NCBI GenBank assembly: GCA_012934845.2
Contig: WNNJ02002122.1
Span: forward strand, 27,924 to 91,923
Origin: Pomphorhynchus laevis
Taxonomy: Eukaryota > Acanthocephala > Palaeacanthocephala > Echinorhynchida > Pomphorhynchidae
Length of the DNA: 64,000 nt
Direction of reading: 5' to 3'
Within the stretch, counting starts at the first letter, position 1. Each line of letters starts with the position of its first letter. Made by a program: the position numbers and the translations under genes. This document shows, piece after piece, positions 21,368 to 33,033 of this stretch. The notes under the pieces were generated by a model that saw only the letters and a program-made list of their open reading frames with translations, did no database searches and was not told the origin of the DNA.

Positions 21368-24126
21368 TCACGTGTCGAGAAGGTGTGAACGGAGGAGGTG
21401 TTTGAATGTGATAAAGGAGGGGGCGCGGCGGACGTCGAGAGGGAGTTGATTCCAGGCGAGTGAGGCGGCGACGAAGGATCGGAGATCGTAGTTGTTGGAG
21501 TAATTGGGAACGTAGAGTAAGAGGGCATGACGGGAATACAGCGATAGCGAGGTGGGGCGAGTATCGTCTAAGAAAGGAAGGTTGATGAACGATGGGGAGC
21601 CGACAGCGATGAGACGAAAAGTAACGAGAAGAAGGCGGAGTTTGATGCGGATGTGGATGGTGGGCAAGGAGAGTTGGGCAAGATATGTGGATGTGTGGTC
21701 GAAGCGACGGAGACGAAAGAGCACTCGAACGGCGGTGTTGATTATTCGTTGTAGTGGTAGGATGATGGATTTTGGAGAATTGGCGAAAAGGCTAAGGCAG
21801 TAATCGATTTTAGGGAAAAGAAGCGATGAAAGAAGAGACATACAAGAACGGAAGTCGATAAGGGGGCGGATACGGCGGATGTCACGGAGAATTAAGTTAG
21901 ACGAGCGGACCTTGTCACGGACGAAGGGTTTAAGGGAAAGGTGATCATCGAAAGGAAGCCTAAGAAAGTAAGATTGTGGACTATAGGGATGGTCGATGAG
22001 GCAAAAGAAACAATGGGAGGAGATATGTTTGGTTTACGGGGGAGGATCCACATTATTTTGGACTTTTCGGGGTTTAGAACGAGATGGAGATTGGAGAGAC
22101 GTTTGTAGATAGAAGAAAGACAGTTGGATGCAGAAATGCCGATATCGTGTATGCGATGTGCGGGTGCATTAGCATAGATAAGGATGTCATCGGCGTATTG
22201 CATGACGTTAAAGGAAAAAGGTTTGATAATCGGAAAGAGATCGCAAAGCAGAAGAGAGAAAAGAAGGGGACCTAGGACATAACCTTGTGGGACCCCGCAA
22301 AAGATAGGGATGGGAGCGGAGGATGATGAATTAGAACAGACGCGAAAGGAACGGTCGGATAAATATGAGGCAAACCATGCTACGGTGAAAGAAAAGTCGT
22401 AATGATAACGAAGGCGGTGAAGGAGGACGGAGTGGCTGACAATGTCGAAGCCGGAGGAGAGGTCGAGGGAGATGAGAAAACTATATGGAGCCTTTTCTCG
22501 AGAAATGAGCAAGTCGTTGTAAACTTTCATGCATGCGATTTTTGTGGAATGATTATAGCTGAAAGCGGATTGGAAACGAGGGTACAGATTGGATGACGAG
22601 AGATAAGCGTCGATCTGTATTAAGATGAGGCGTTCTAATAGCTTAGAAAGAGTAGGGAGTAGTGAAATAGGGCGATAGCTAGAAGGAAGGGAGGCATCGA
22701 GCGATTGTTTATTTAGGATGGGAAGAACGATTGCGGATTTTCAGTGTGAAGGGAAGATACGACTGTGGATGGACGAGTTAAACAATGTTGTGAGAAAAGA
22801 AGATATCGATGAGCATTTGGATTTAAGTATGTGGGTAGGTAGGGGATCGGCAGGTAAGGTTTTGCTGGGCAAGGACATGAGAACAGATAAGACTTCGGAA
22901 GGTGATAAAGGGAGAAGATGAATGAGTTCCGGGAGAATGAGGCTAGGCGGGACCGAGTGGAATAGGATGGATACCGCGTTGTGAGATAGTAACTTTGATA
23001 CTTTGCTCTGGAGAAATGACGAATAATCATGGGGATTGATGTTGCACGGCGGAGAGGAGCGAGCAAGGATTGAGTTAAAAGTATTCCATAGAGTCTTAGT
23101 GTTGAATGAAGTGATGATTTTATGCTGCCAAAAGGAGTTGCATTTGGTACGTAGTATGTGGAGATGAGACCGCCGATGCGCAAGATAGGTATCACGGAAA
23201 GACGGAGTGATCGATCGGAAATCTTGTCTGAGAGAGCGGTGAAATATTTGAAAAGCGTGACGAAGTCAACGCTTTGAGAGTAGGCACTGGATGTCAAACC
23301 TTGGGGCACGGTGCAAGCGACGGGGTGGGTAAGGCTTGAAGGGCAAGAGAATATCGAGAATGGATGTGAGTTCAGAGTCGAAAAGAAAGGCGAGATCGTG
23401 AGGAGAGGAATATGTTATTGTGGGTAATGATAGAGACGATTTGAGTAAGGTAGAGCGGAGAAGGGAGAGGTCAAGATTTCCTCCAAGAGCGACGTAATAT
23501 TGTACGTGTGTGAGGAGGGGTGTGGTTGTGAGCAAGATCAAGGGTGACGAATTAGATAGGATGTTGATGAACTGGATTGACTCGGTGGAAGAGTGGCGTT
23601 CGAGGCGGATGTTGAAGTCGCCAATAACGATTGAAGGGATTGATGACAAAAAACAGTGAGACAGATGGTCAGCGATTTCGGTAAAAAAATAAGGATGTAG
23701 GAGCTTATGAACCAGGACGGTATACAATGGTGAGATCTAGACTGATCGGGTTTGAAGAACGATAAGTGAGCAGTTCAAAAGAGCAAGGACTAAAAGGGTT
23801 AGTGATTTTGCGAAGAGACGTGGGGTGACGGATGAATGCGAAAATGCCGCCATGATTAGAGAATTTAGAAGGGGATTTGCTAAGGGGGCGAGCGGATTCG
23901 ACTAGTGAGCAACTGGCAGAGAGCAAGCGGTTGATGGAGAGGTCGTTAGAATCGAGTGCCAGGATTCGGTAATGCAGAAGAGATCGATGGATTGCTTAGT
24001 GAATAAGTTGATGATGAGATCTGATTTATTGAGAATAGATCTAGTGTTGAGGAGGCCGAGGCGGCAACCGTTTATAGTGGTGGTTGGGGCTGGTGTCGAA
24101 GACACATTGGGAAGATGGAGCGCCAT
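21368..24126 (-). pseudogene. LINE C3 ORF2: APE endonuclease + RT
   Basis: Begins MALHLPNVSSTPAPTTT. The endonuclease includes LLNTRSILNKSDLIINL, CITESWH, SNHGGIFAFIRHP, VYRPGS and IGDFNIRLERHSS. A deletion removes the last endonuclease boxes: the text jumps from NILSNSSPLILLTTT to LRSTLLKSSLSLPTITYSSP. The RT has LDLSSGFDIVSHS, CGVPQGYVLGPLLFSLLLCD and MQYADDILIYANAPAHRIHD with the catalytic Asp pair intact (near 22190). The C-terminus ends LRSHLLDT-stop at 21368. Frame changes occur near 23700, 23270 and 21900 and in the 22.6-22.9 kb region. Confidence 0.8.
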
Positions 24127-25108
24127 CGAATTTTTTGGCGGGTGCGGACAACTTGAAAATTTCCATCGATGTTTCGGATGGAGAGAGATGTTTCGCCGTT
24201 TTCCTCGCGACGGTGTTTTTTGGAGCGGGCACATTAGAGTTGTGCGATTTCGGAGGGGGTGCGATCGGGGGAAATGTGAGTGGCTGAAGAGGACATGAGT
24301 TTGAATCGTTGGGAGAGGACAGATGACGCGTAAGAGCAATGCTTGAAATCAACTTTTAGGAGAAGGGGCTGGGAAGGATTAGATTGAGAATATTTATTTA
24401 AGCGGATGAATGCGACAGGAGAGATGTTGTTGAAAAAGGATGGATTATCCGCAGGATCAAGAGACGAGAGGATGGATCTGAATGCGGAAACATCGTGGTC
24501 GAGACGTGCTTGTGGAGATAAAGAGGGAAAGGAGTGATATTAGTGACGATGACGCAACCATCGCGAGAAGGACAGCGTTTCCGTAAAGGAGGACGAGTAA
24601 CGTGAGTTGGTTATATCACGATATGAGAGCTGTGAGTTGAGGATATCAAGAGAGTGAGTTTGACAGCGGAAGACAAAGAGGATTTGGATAATAGGGAGGG
24701 TGGTGAGCGATGTGAGGAAAGGTTATGAGTGGAAGGATTGTGGAGGTTGGTGGAGGTGATTTTGATTGAGGGATCTAGGTTATTGATAAACGAGACAGAA
24801 TGGAAGATACGGGGTGTCGGAAAGTGAAGACATGCGATTAGAAGTGCATGTGATGACATGATCAGTGGGTTGACAAAGGATATCAGAAACGACTGGGGTG
24901 GTTTGAGTGGACACGTTGGAGGTTGATATGTTCTTATGGGACAGGTCGCGTATGAGTTTGTCGGTTCAAAGCCAAATTGGAAGCCTTTTTTAGACTTACT
25001 GCTGTCGCATGCGATTGTAGTCTAGACGCTGCGGTCGTGTGTCGAGCATTGTACTTGTAGTTGAGCACAGTTGGTGTCGGTCGTAGCTGTCTTCTTACGT
25101 CCTTCCAT
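24095..25108 (-). pseudogene. LINE C3 ORF1
   Basis: Starts MEGRKKTATTDTNCAQLQVQ, with a Cys finger (NCAQLQVQCSTHDRSV) at the position of the PHD-like finger of LINE A and B1, broken by a stop at the expected Trp. The Ser/Thr/Pro-rich linker (INNLDPSIKITSTNLHNPST) and the conserved block (RDGCVIVTNI-like, ARLDHDVSAFRS, then LHPKHRWKFSS) can be followed with several frame changes. The end overlaps the ORF2 start. Confidence 0.6.
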
Positions 25109-25142
25109 CGACGTCTTGTGCGTTAAAACTGTTAAATTTGCT

Positions 25143-25184
25143 GGATTGATCTGGAACTGGATTGATCAGGAACTGGATTGATTG
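25143..25184 (-). repeat. 16-bp tandem repeats in the LINE C3 5' leader
   Basis: GGATTGATCTGGAACT at 25143, GGATTGATCAGGAACT at 25159, and a partial GGATTGATTG. Same position, and the same GGAACT core, as the 20-bp repeats of LINE B1 (7450-7509). Confidence 0.75.
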
Positions 25185-25281
25185 TATTTACTTTAGATCG
25201 TAAGTTGTTAATTTATTAGCCAAGAAAGTTCAAATATTAAGTAGTAGCAAATTGTATATTAATTGTAATATCTTGTATATC

Positions 25282-25372
25282 GCTGATATTTTATCCCAAC
25301 CGTGATATACGTTCAATTAATTTCATTTCTTACGATCGCAGCACAAACTTTGAATGCAACATATTTCATATT
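25282..25372. repeat. Right copy of the direct repeat flanking LINE C3
   Basis: From GCTGATATTTTATCCCAACC to ATTTCATATT, matching 21190-21278. It probably marks an unusually long target-site duplication. Confidence 0.8.
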
Positions 25373-26024
25373 CTTTTTAAACTCGTTTACTAAAAATGTC
25401 GAATTAAAAATTAATTCTTTGAAATTGTCCTTATAAATAAAATAATTATTAATCGTTTTGATAAAATTTCAAAACAAAGAATTCACCTTTTTTCATTAAA
25501 AAAGGTGAATTCTAAAATTTATCAATGTTGTCTATGACGATGCCGTTTTTCTCCAATTAGCTATTAATTTAGAACAATACGAAGTTTTTCCAGCTTGGTT
25601 TTCCCAGCTTGGCAATTAAGGAAATTGAAAACTAATTGTTTTTCTTTTTCAATTATTAAGCATACAATGAATTCTAACTGAAATGACCCAAATAAAAAAT
25701 AAGGCCTTTGCTATTGCTCAACCGTCAAATAGTACACTGTGACACTGTGATAATGACACCTAAATGTCACGGAAAATTTTTGTCATTTTAAAAATGAAAC
25801 TCGTAGAAAAAGCTTTACGTAAAAATTGAATACAATAACCCACTACGTAGAAAATTAAAAAATTAGTATTTTTAATTAAAGTATTTTGTCAAATATTAAT
25901 TAAATATAATAATTAAATAATTAATCAAAATATTTTGATTATCACATAGAGGCGTTTCCTGTTGAAAAAATAAACTGACCAAAACATGATGATAGATGTT
26001 TTATAGATAAATTTCAATAATTTT
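25373..26024. other. AT-rich non-coding stretch
   Basis: No gene or known repeat recognised. It contains the perfect palindrome at 25478-25513. Confidence 0.5.
25478..25513. repeat. 36-bp perfect palindrome
   Basis: Arms AGAATTCACCTTTTTT and AAAAAAGGTGAATTCT (16 bp each) with a CATT loop. It may be a snap-back duplication; it is not near any ORF end. Confidence 0.9.
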
Positions 26025-26106
26025 TTACAAGAAGGCGAGGAAACAGGAATATTTATTTGATTACAAAAATCCAATATTTCGACGGCACGTCATCTTAAGG
26101 GTTGTA
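26025..26106. repeat. Left copy of a Penelope-like terminal repeat
   Basis: TTACAAGAAGGCGAGGAAAC, then TTGATTACAAAAATCCAATA, TTTCGACGGCACG and GGGTTGTA. It repeats at 26866-26953. Sequences with a TTTCGACGG-type core are typical of the ends of GIY-YIG Penelope-like elements, so this is a candidate terminal repeat of one; that link is inference. Confidence 0.6.
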
Positions 26107-26755
26107 ACCCTTCGTCCGTGACAAGGTCCGCTCGTCTAACTTAATTCTTCGTGACATCCGCCGTATCCGCCCCTTATCGACTTCCGTTCTTGTATGTCTT
26201 TTATTTCAACGCTTCTTTTCCCTAAAATCGATTACTGCCTTAGCCTTTTCGCCAATTCTCCAAAATCCATCATCCTACCACTACAACGCATAATCAACAC
26301 CGCCGTTCGAGTGCTCTTTCGTCTCCGTCGCTTCGACCACATATCCACATATTTTGCCCAACTCTCCTGGCACACCATCCAGATCCGTATCAAACTCCGC
26401 CTTTTTCTCGTAACTTTTCGTCGCATCGCTGTCGGCTCCCCATCGTTCATCAACCTTCCTTTCTTAGACGATACTCGCCCCACCTCGCTATCGCTTCGTT
26501 CCTGTCATACCCTCTTACTCCACGTTCCTAATTACTCCAACAACTACGGTCTCCGATCCTTCCTCGTCGCCGCCTCACTCACCTGGAATCAACTCCCTCT
26601 CGACGTCCGCCGCGCCCCCTCCTTTATCAAATTCAAACATCTCCTCCGTTCACACCTTCTCGACACCTGATTCACAGTCTTGTTTTGTTGTGGTCATGTA
26701 AGCGTGCGCTGGCACGCATTTGCCACGTTAAAATAAATCGTTTTTTAATGATCAA
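26107..26755 (+). mobile_element. LINE C4, 5'-truncated family C copy with open C-terminus
   Basis: Starts abruptly at CCCTTCGTCCGTGACAAGGT and runs to the family C 3' end. The C-terminal ORF2 frame is open for 158 codons (26194-26670): SFISTLLFPKIDYCLSLFAN, RLRRFDHISTYFAQLSW, FINLPFLDDTRPTSLSLRSC and LRSHLLDT-stop. A perfect 3' hairpin is at 26702-26717. It has inserted into the RT fragment on its right. Confidence 0.85.
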
Positions 26756-26865
26756 GTCATCAGCATATTTAAAGCACGATGAATTCTGACAGCAGACTCT
26801 AAAATTATCTACATACACACTGAAAAGTAACGGCGATAGGAAACTACCTTGAGTAATACGAATTA
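26756..26865 (-). pseudogene. RT palm fragment (TQGS...KYADDL)
   Basis: The minus strand reads RITQGSFLSPLLFSVYVDNF, then CFKYADDLI, a conserved pair of RT motifs with both catalytic Asp present. Only about 37 codons remain; the left end is cut exactly after the active site by the 3' end of LINE C4. Confidence 0.7.
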
Positions 26866-26953
26866 TTACAAGAAGGCGTGGAAACAAATATTTATTTGAT
26901 TACAAAAATCCAATATTTCGACGGCACTACGGCACGTCATATTCAGGGTTGTA
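26866..26953. repeat. Right copy of the Penelope-like terminal repeat
   Basis: Matches 26025-26106 (TTTGATTACAAAAATCCAAT, ATTTCGACGGCAC, GGGTTGTA) with a small insertion ACTACGGC. A 270-bp AT-rich stretch with no gene follows to the LTR element. Confidence 0.6.
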
Positions 26954-27222
26954 GTTGGAATAGTTTAATAATAAATGATTAAATTTTAATTATTCTAAAT
27001 TATTAAAATTTAATAATTAAATTTTATTATTATAAATTAATAATAATTTAATGATTAAATTTGTAATTTAATAATCAAAAAATTAAAAAATTGTTAAACT
27101 ATTCTAACTATAATAAATAACATTCAAGATTAATATATACAAACTTACAAAACCCTTATCCTATTAACGTATATCAAATTAGTAATCTACACATCTAATT
27201 ACAAACTTGTCTATACCGCAAC

Positions 27223-27412
27223 TGTGGTGTCACATTGATCACTATCTTGTTTATAAAGTTTACTATCTTGTTTATATCTATTATTACCTATTACTATTTG
27301 TAGATTCGTGAATAAAAGCCATTTTATTCTCTTTGGTTATCACAGCAACGTCCATTGGATAATTGGGCTCTGATCTGACCATTCGAGCGGCCTTCGAACA
27401 TGCCCAGAGGAA
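27223..27412 (+). repeat. 5' LTR of the Ty3/Gypsy element
   Basis: Begins TGTGGTGTCACATTGATCAC and ends near ATGCCCAGAGGAA. It contains GAATAAAAGCC, a likely polyadenylation signal. The exact right boundary is uncertain by a few bases because the sequences beyond it also begin alike. Confidence 0.85.
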
Positions 27413-30400
27413 TAATCACTGCTCACGCAAAATTGTGAACATGCTCACAATTTTATTCACGGGTTGTCTGGAATTGTGATCGATGGAATCTCTGTTCAAG
27501 CCGGATACACTTAAACTGACCACAGACTGTCCTGATGTAGAACGCGAATGGCGCCACTGGCGATATCACTTTGAAACTTCGATTAAACGTCTCAAAATCA
27601 ATTTTGCAGATGACAAGCTTGATCTTCTGAAAATATCAATTTCAGCTCAGTTATTTGATAAGATCGATGAATGTTCAAATTATGACTCAGCAATGGATTT
27701 ACTCGACAAATCATTCATAAAAGCTACAAATTCGGTTTACAATCGACATTTGTTATGCTCGGCCAGACAAGCTCTCGATGAATCTATATCTAATTATGTG
27801 GATCGTCTTGAAACGCTTGCTCGTAAATGTACTTTTAAGGATGTGAAAGCTAACGAGCTGCGTGACATGCTCATTTGCGATTTATTTATTACGGGATTGC
27901 AGTCAAATGAAATTCGTCAGCGCATACTCGAAACCAATGACATGGATAAAGAGAAAGCGTATCAAGTCGCTCGAACAATTGAAGCAGCTCAAATTCAATC
28001 AAACGAATATCGACACATCCGAATTCACAGTAAATGCCATGAAAGAGCCCAAAGCTCTAAACTAAATACTGATAACTCAGAAAATGAAGAATCTATTGCT
28101 CTAGTTCAAAAGATAAGCAAGAAAAAATGCTACTTTTGTGGTGGAGCTATGCATACCCGCAATCGCTGTCCAGCCCGGGATGCTGAATGTTCATTTTGCT
28201 CAAAACGTGGGCACTACGAGAAAGTTTGTCGAGCTAAGATGTTTCGATCGCGGCAAAAATATAATCGTAGTACTCGACCATATACGTCCGACGGTGAATC
28301 ACTTAATATCATCTTTTGTCAAAATGCGAATAGTGATGCATTAAAGCTAAACGACATGACGGTACAAGTTCGTGTTAGGACTCAAAAGCTGGATGCGCTT
28401 ATCGACACTGGAAGCTCTTCCAATTTCGTCGATTCTTCAGTAATTCGCAAATTAGGTGTTCCTACAGAATCTTGTTGTGTTAGGATTTCCATGGCTGATT
28501 CATCGTTTACCTCTGTATGCGAGGAACAATGTGTGATATCGATATCTTACTGTAATCGCAACTATTCTGACGTTCAATGTTTCGTCATGTCTCACCTATG
28601 CCGTGATTTGATAATTGGTCATCTATTCTTGCGCCTACATTCAAGTATTTCCATTCGACTTCGAGGAAATAATAAGCAAGAGATATTGACAATTGGACAA
28701 TTATCTAGCATGGAAATCAATTTACCGTCGTTATTTTCAGACGATTTCAAAGACTGGAAACCTGTAGCAATTCTGTCTCGACGACGTAATATCGAAGATA
28801 ATAGCTTTATTGCTTTTGAAGTAAAACGAATGTTGGCCGAGGGAATCATCGAGCACAGTCGATCACCATGGCGCGCGCAAGTTCTTATTGCAAACAGGGA
28901 AAGACGTCGTCGTCTTGTTGTAGATTATTTACAGACAGTAAATAGATTCACTGTACTTGACGCTTACCTCATGCCCTGAATAGACGACTTAATTGATACC
29001 ATATCGAGCAATAACGTGTTTAGCACTCTAGATCTCAAAAGTGCTTATCATCAAGTTCCCTTACGAGCAAACGAAATTTTTTGACGGCATTCGAGGCTGA
29101 TGGTAAACTCTATCAATTTCAGCGAATGCCATTCGAACTCACGAATGCTGTGGCCGCTTTCCAACGAATAATCAACGAGATAATAGAGAAAGAAAACTTA
29201 ACCGGCACATACTCAAATCTCGACGACAAGTTTGTGTGCGGCTAAACCCAGTAAGAACACGATACAAATCTGGCAAACTTTCGTGAAATTGCTTCTAAGT
29301 ACCGAATAACACTAAATGAATCAAAGTGTATTTTTAATAAGACGATGGTCAATATTCTGGGATATCAAGTTGGCAATGGTATTAAACGGCCTGATCCTAA
29401 TCGTGTTTCATCTTTGCGAGAACTGCAAGTACCTCAAAATAAACCTAAACTGCGAAGAATTGTTATCCTCTTCTCTCATTATTCCAAATGGATTCAAAAT
29501 TTTTGTAGCAGATTCGTTCGTTAGCTGAAACTACGAATTTTCCTATTACACCGGTAGCAAGGCGCTATTTTGATCTAATTCGTGATCTCATTATTTCAGC
29601 TACACTAACACCCATCGATTTCAACAAGACATTTACAGTTGAGACTGACGCCTCTTTCCATGCCATCCATGCGGTATTAATACAGGATAACAAACCCGTT
29701 GCCTTTTATTCACATACCCTTAGCAAGATTGCCGTTGGACATTCCGCTATTGAGAAGGAGGCTCTCGCCATCGTCGAAGCATTACGATATTGGATGCACC
29801 ATTTGTCTGGTCGAACTTTCAATGTTCTAACTGATCAAAGGTCTGTCTCATTTATATTTTGCAGGAATCATAAGAGTAAAATAAAAAATGAAAAGGTGCA
29901 AAGATGGCGTCTCGATTTATCTGAATTTAAGTATTGCATCATTTATCGGCCTAGAAAGTTGAATTGTGTGACCGACTCAATGTCTAGGGATATCTGTGCA
30001 TCAAGTTACGGGTTTTTCAACAAACAAAAAGATTTAAAGCTCCTTTACGAACTTCACGCGACACTTTACCACCCTGGAGTCAATCGTTTGTACTATTTTA
30101 TTCAATCTAATCAACTCTCATATAGCTCCCAAGATGTTCGTTATGTTGTCTCTCATTGCGTTACATGTTCTTTGTTGAAACCGGACTTCTTTAAGCCTGC
30201 AAAGACCGCCCTTATCAGAGCTACGAAACCCTTCGAAAGGATGTCACTTGACTTTAAAGGGTCATTGCCTAGTTCATCAGGCAAGAAATATTTGATGAGA
30301 GTCATCGATGAATATTCTCGATATCCGTTTGCTTTCGCATGCCGAGATATGTCCACACAAACAGTAATTAATTGTCTACGCAGCATTGTGTCAATATTTG

Positions 30401-31196
30401 GCCCTTCTGAATTTGTTCATTCAGATCGCGGGTCATCCTTCATGTCGAAAGAATTCACAGATTATCTGAGCAGTATTGGTACGGCAGCAAGTCATTCTTC
30501 TCCGTACAATCCGGTCGGTAACGGACAGATCGAGCGCTACAACGGCATTTTATGGAGCGCTATACTTTTGCAGCTTAGAGACTACAATCGACCTGTTGAT
30601 GCTTGGGATACTGTTCTCACTGAATGTCTTCAATCTATCCGTGGACTGTTATGTATCGCTACCGGTTTGATACCCCACGATCGTATCTTTAACTTCCCTA
30701 GACGTCCGCTAGCAAAAATTGAACTTGCCCAAATGGCTATGTAATCCCGGTCCTGTATTCGTACGAAACTTCTACAAGCATGATAAATATGACGAGAAAT
30801 TGCTTAAAGCAAAACTGATAAACGCTAATCCTAACACTGCACATATTGAATTTCCATCTGGGAAGGAAGCGAATATATCAACTCGGCATCTATCTCGTTG
30901 TCCTTCAGAAACCTGCATTTACAAGGATCCAAACAATGTGGATATTTATAATCCTGGAACATTAAGGACCGATGACGACAACAGTCTAGACAGTTTTGAT
31001 ACTAACCAGCTGTCTGGAGATAACAACGATGGAAAGAAATACGATGTCTCAGACAATATTGATAAGAACGTGAACTCAAAGAAGACTTCAATTCCCGATG
31101 CAAATCTTCATCCTGTAGCTACTCAAGAATTCTACCGACGAAGTACCAGGAGTCAAAGAAGTCCAGCTTACTTCCAAAATTATCACATGGGATGAA

Positions 31197-31386
31197 TGTG
31201 GTATCACATTGATCACTATCTTGTTTATCAAGTTTACTATCTTGTTTATATCTATTATTACCTATTACTATTTGTAGATTCGTGAATAAAAGCCATTTTA
31301 TTCTCTTTGGTTATCACAGCAACGTCCATTGGATAATAGGGCTCTGATCTGACCATTCGAGCGGCCTTCGAACATGCCCAGAGGAA
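31197..31386 (+). repeat. 3' LTR of the Ty3/Gypsy element
   Basis: Same 190 bp as the 5' LTR with about three substitutions (about 1.6% divergence). It joins directly to the N-terminal coding region of RLE LINE E3. Confidence 0.85.
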
Positions 31387-31399
31387 AGGCGTCTAATCA

Positions 31400-33033
31400 C
31401 ACGCTTTGCTGCGGATGCAATGGCCCTTCAGCAAAGTGCAAAGGTTGCAGATGCGCGTAGGCAGGAGTTCCTTGCGCGAATTGTCGTGCACTCGATTGTA
31501 ACAATCGCGTACATATTGGACCACTAATGGTGTCTTTGACTTCTGCTGCAGAACCAATAAGTAGAGTGGAGGACTTGAATGCCCTTAGTATTGTACAAAA
31601 TCAGAATCCAGTTTCAAGCGACGGACCACAACCTACATCACAACAAAGACAACGTGATGCTGCAGACTGTGTAAATCAGGAAAGGCCCAGTGAGTATATA
31701 ACACTAGACACAATATACGACAGCGTAATTCACTGGAAACCAAATCTTATCCACCTACCAAAATTCAACGTTGCAAAGCAGTTTGTCTTAATCATATCTA
31801 AACTTCTGGAGGAATTCAATTCGAATTCATCAAAAGCATGTATAGCTTTGAAGATGATAACTATCCTATATCAGCTATTACTACAAAGGATATGCTCGAA
31901 TAAAGTTAGTGTTATAATAAAAACGCTTACTCGCCGTCTGCAATTAGGGAAAGAGGGGCACTTAGATACACTTTTTTCTAAGGCCCTATTCCTGCAAATT
32001 AAAAGCAAGTCTCAACCCAAGGCTACAACAAACACCAGATCTGCGATGATCCAAAACATATTTAAACTTACCCGGAATGGGAAATTTAAAAACGCCGAAG
32101 ATTGCTGAAATTCAAAGGCCAAACGTCAAGAATACTAGACACGTCTGAACCATTTGAAGGATATACTGTTCTTAATAAACTAACGGATCTACACCCAAAG
32201 CAAGCTCAAGTAGATCCAAGTTGCATTCTTAGCTCACCGCTTGATGGATGCTCTTTGTACAATAACATCATATTTCATGATATTACACACGATGATGTAA
32301 TAGCTGCTTGCAAGAAAACACAAGGATCAGCGGGACTATCCGGGATGGATGCGAAAATTTGGCGTGATTTACTGACACAGCACGGTAATGAGTTAAAACA
32401 ACTAGCTGAGAAAATTGCAGATTTTGCAGTACGCATCGCAACAACTTGAATAAATGATACTCACCTTGAAGCTTTTAAAGTATGCAGGCTGATACCATTG
32501 GATAATTGTCCAGGTATTCGCCCCATTGGAATCGAAGAAGTACTGCGTCGAATTGTAGGAAGAATGATCTCCAAGCGCATTCGCGGTGAGTTGATTAAGG
32601 TTGCGGGCAAATTTCAGCTATGTGCTGGGCAACGATGCGGAATAGAATCGGCAATCTATTCGATTAGAAGAAAATTTGAAAAGTCGAATAATAAGTGTGT
32701 TCTATACTAGATGCCCAAAACGCATTTAATTGTGCAAATAGACATACAGCTCTTCAAAACATAAACAAAATATGTCAGTCAATGACGATTATACTAAGTA
32801 ATTGTTACACATCACCTACATCCATGGCATTGGAGAACGAGTTATTATGCTCAAAGGAAGGATTCACGCAGGGCGACCCCCTCGCGATGGCTGCATACGC
32901 AGCTGCCTCACTTCCGCTCATCAGAGAGTTAGAAAATAGAATTCCCGAGATAATGCATCAGTGGTACTCGGACGATGGCGCATGCGTTGGATCCTACGAA
33001 CATTTGGTTTCCCTATGGAATACCCTGCAAGAA
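31400..33033 (+). pseudogene. E3 ORF, first part: CXC-like finger and RT up to YSDDG
   Basis: Opens inside a Cys-rich finger: CCGCNGPSAKCKGCRCA, one stop, then AGVPCANCRALDCNN. The spacing C-x-C-x6-C-x2-C-x-C resembles CXC (tesmin/TSO1-type) DNA-binding fingers. Then come IHWKPNLIHLPKFNVAKQFV, the pre-RT block (GSAGLSGMDAKIWRDLLTQH) and the RT: CPGIRPIGIEEVLRRIVGRM, DAQNAFNCANRHTALQNINK, SKEGFTQGDPLAMAAYAAAS and WYSDDGACVG, where the usual YADDG has Ser for Ala but keeps both Asp. Stops or frame changes near 31465, 32106, 32450 and 32708 break it. No APE domain is present. Confidence 0.75.

Larger units (their letters stand above)
21279..25281 (-). mobile_element. LINE C3, near full-length family C copy
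   Basis: Minus strand: 5' leader with 16-bp repeats (25184-25143), ORF1 from 25108, ORF2 from 24126 to 21368, 3' stem-loop at 21321-21336 and tail. It is bounded on both sides by an 89-91-bp direct repeat. It is the most complete family C copy and carries the ORF1 N-terminus that C1 lacks. Confidence 0.85.
27223..31386 (+). mobile_element. Ty3/Gypsy LTR retrotransposon (Mag/SURL-like), broken
   Basis: A fossil about 4.2 kb long with two 190-bp LTRs. Parts in order: gag-like region with a capsid-type helical part and two CCHC zinc knuckles (about 27.5-28.25 kb), a retropepsin with LIDTGSSSNF (about 28.4 kb), RT and RNase H (about 28.75-29.95 kb), integrase with an HHCC-type N-terminus and DDE core (about 30.0-30.75 kb), and a tail to the 3' LTR. 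Gag and pol appear to be read as one ORF, as in Mag-clade elements. The coding part is broken, with roughly four or five disruptions. The LTRs differ at only about three positions, so the insertion is fairly young. No clear target duplication or primer-binding site could be identified. Confidence 0.85.

Noticed and set aside
21552-24298. Basic and acidic plus-strand ORFs opposite LINE C3 (for example GRVSSKKGRLMND)
   Set aside because: They recur opposite every family C copy as reverse-strand readings of the RT C-terminus; there is no independent evidence that they are genes.
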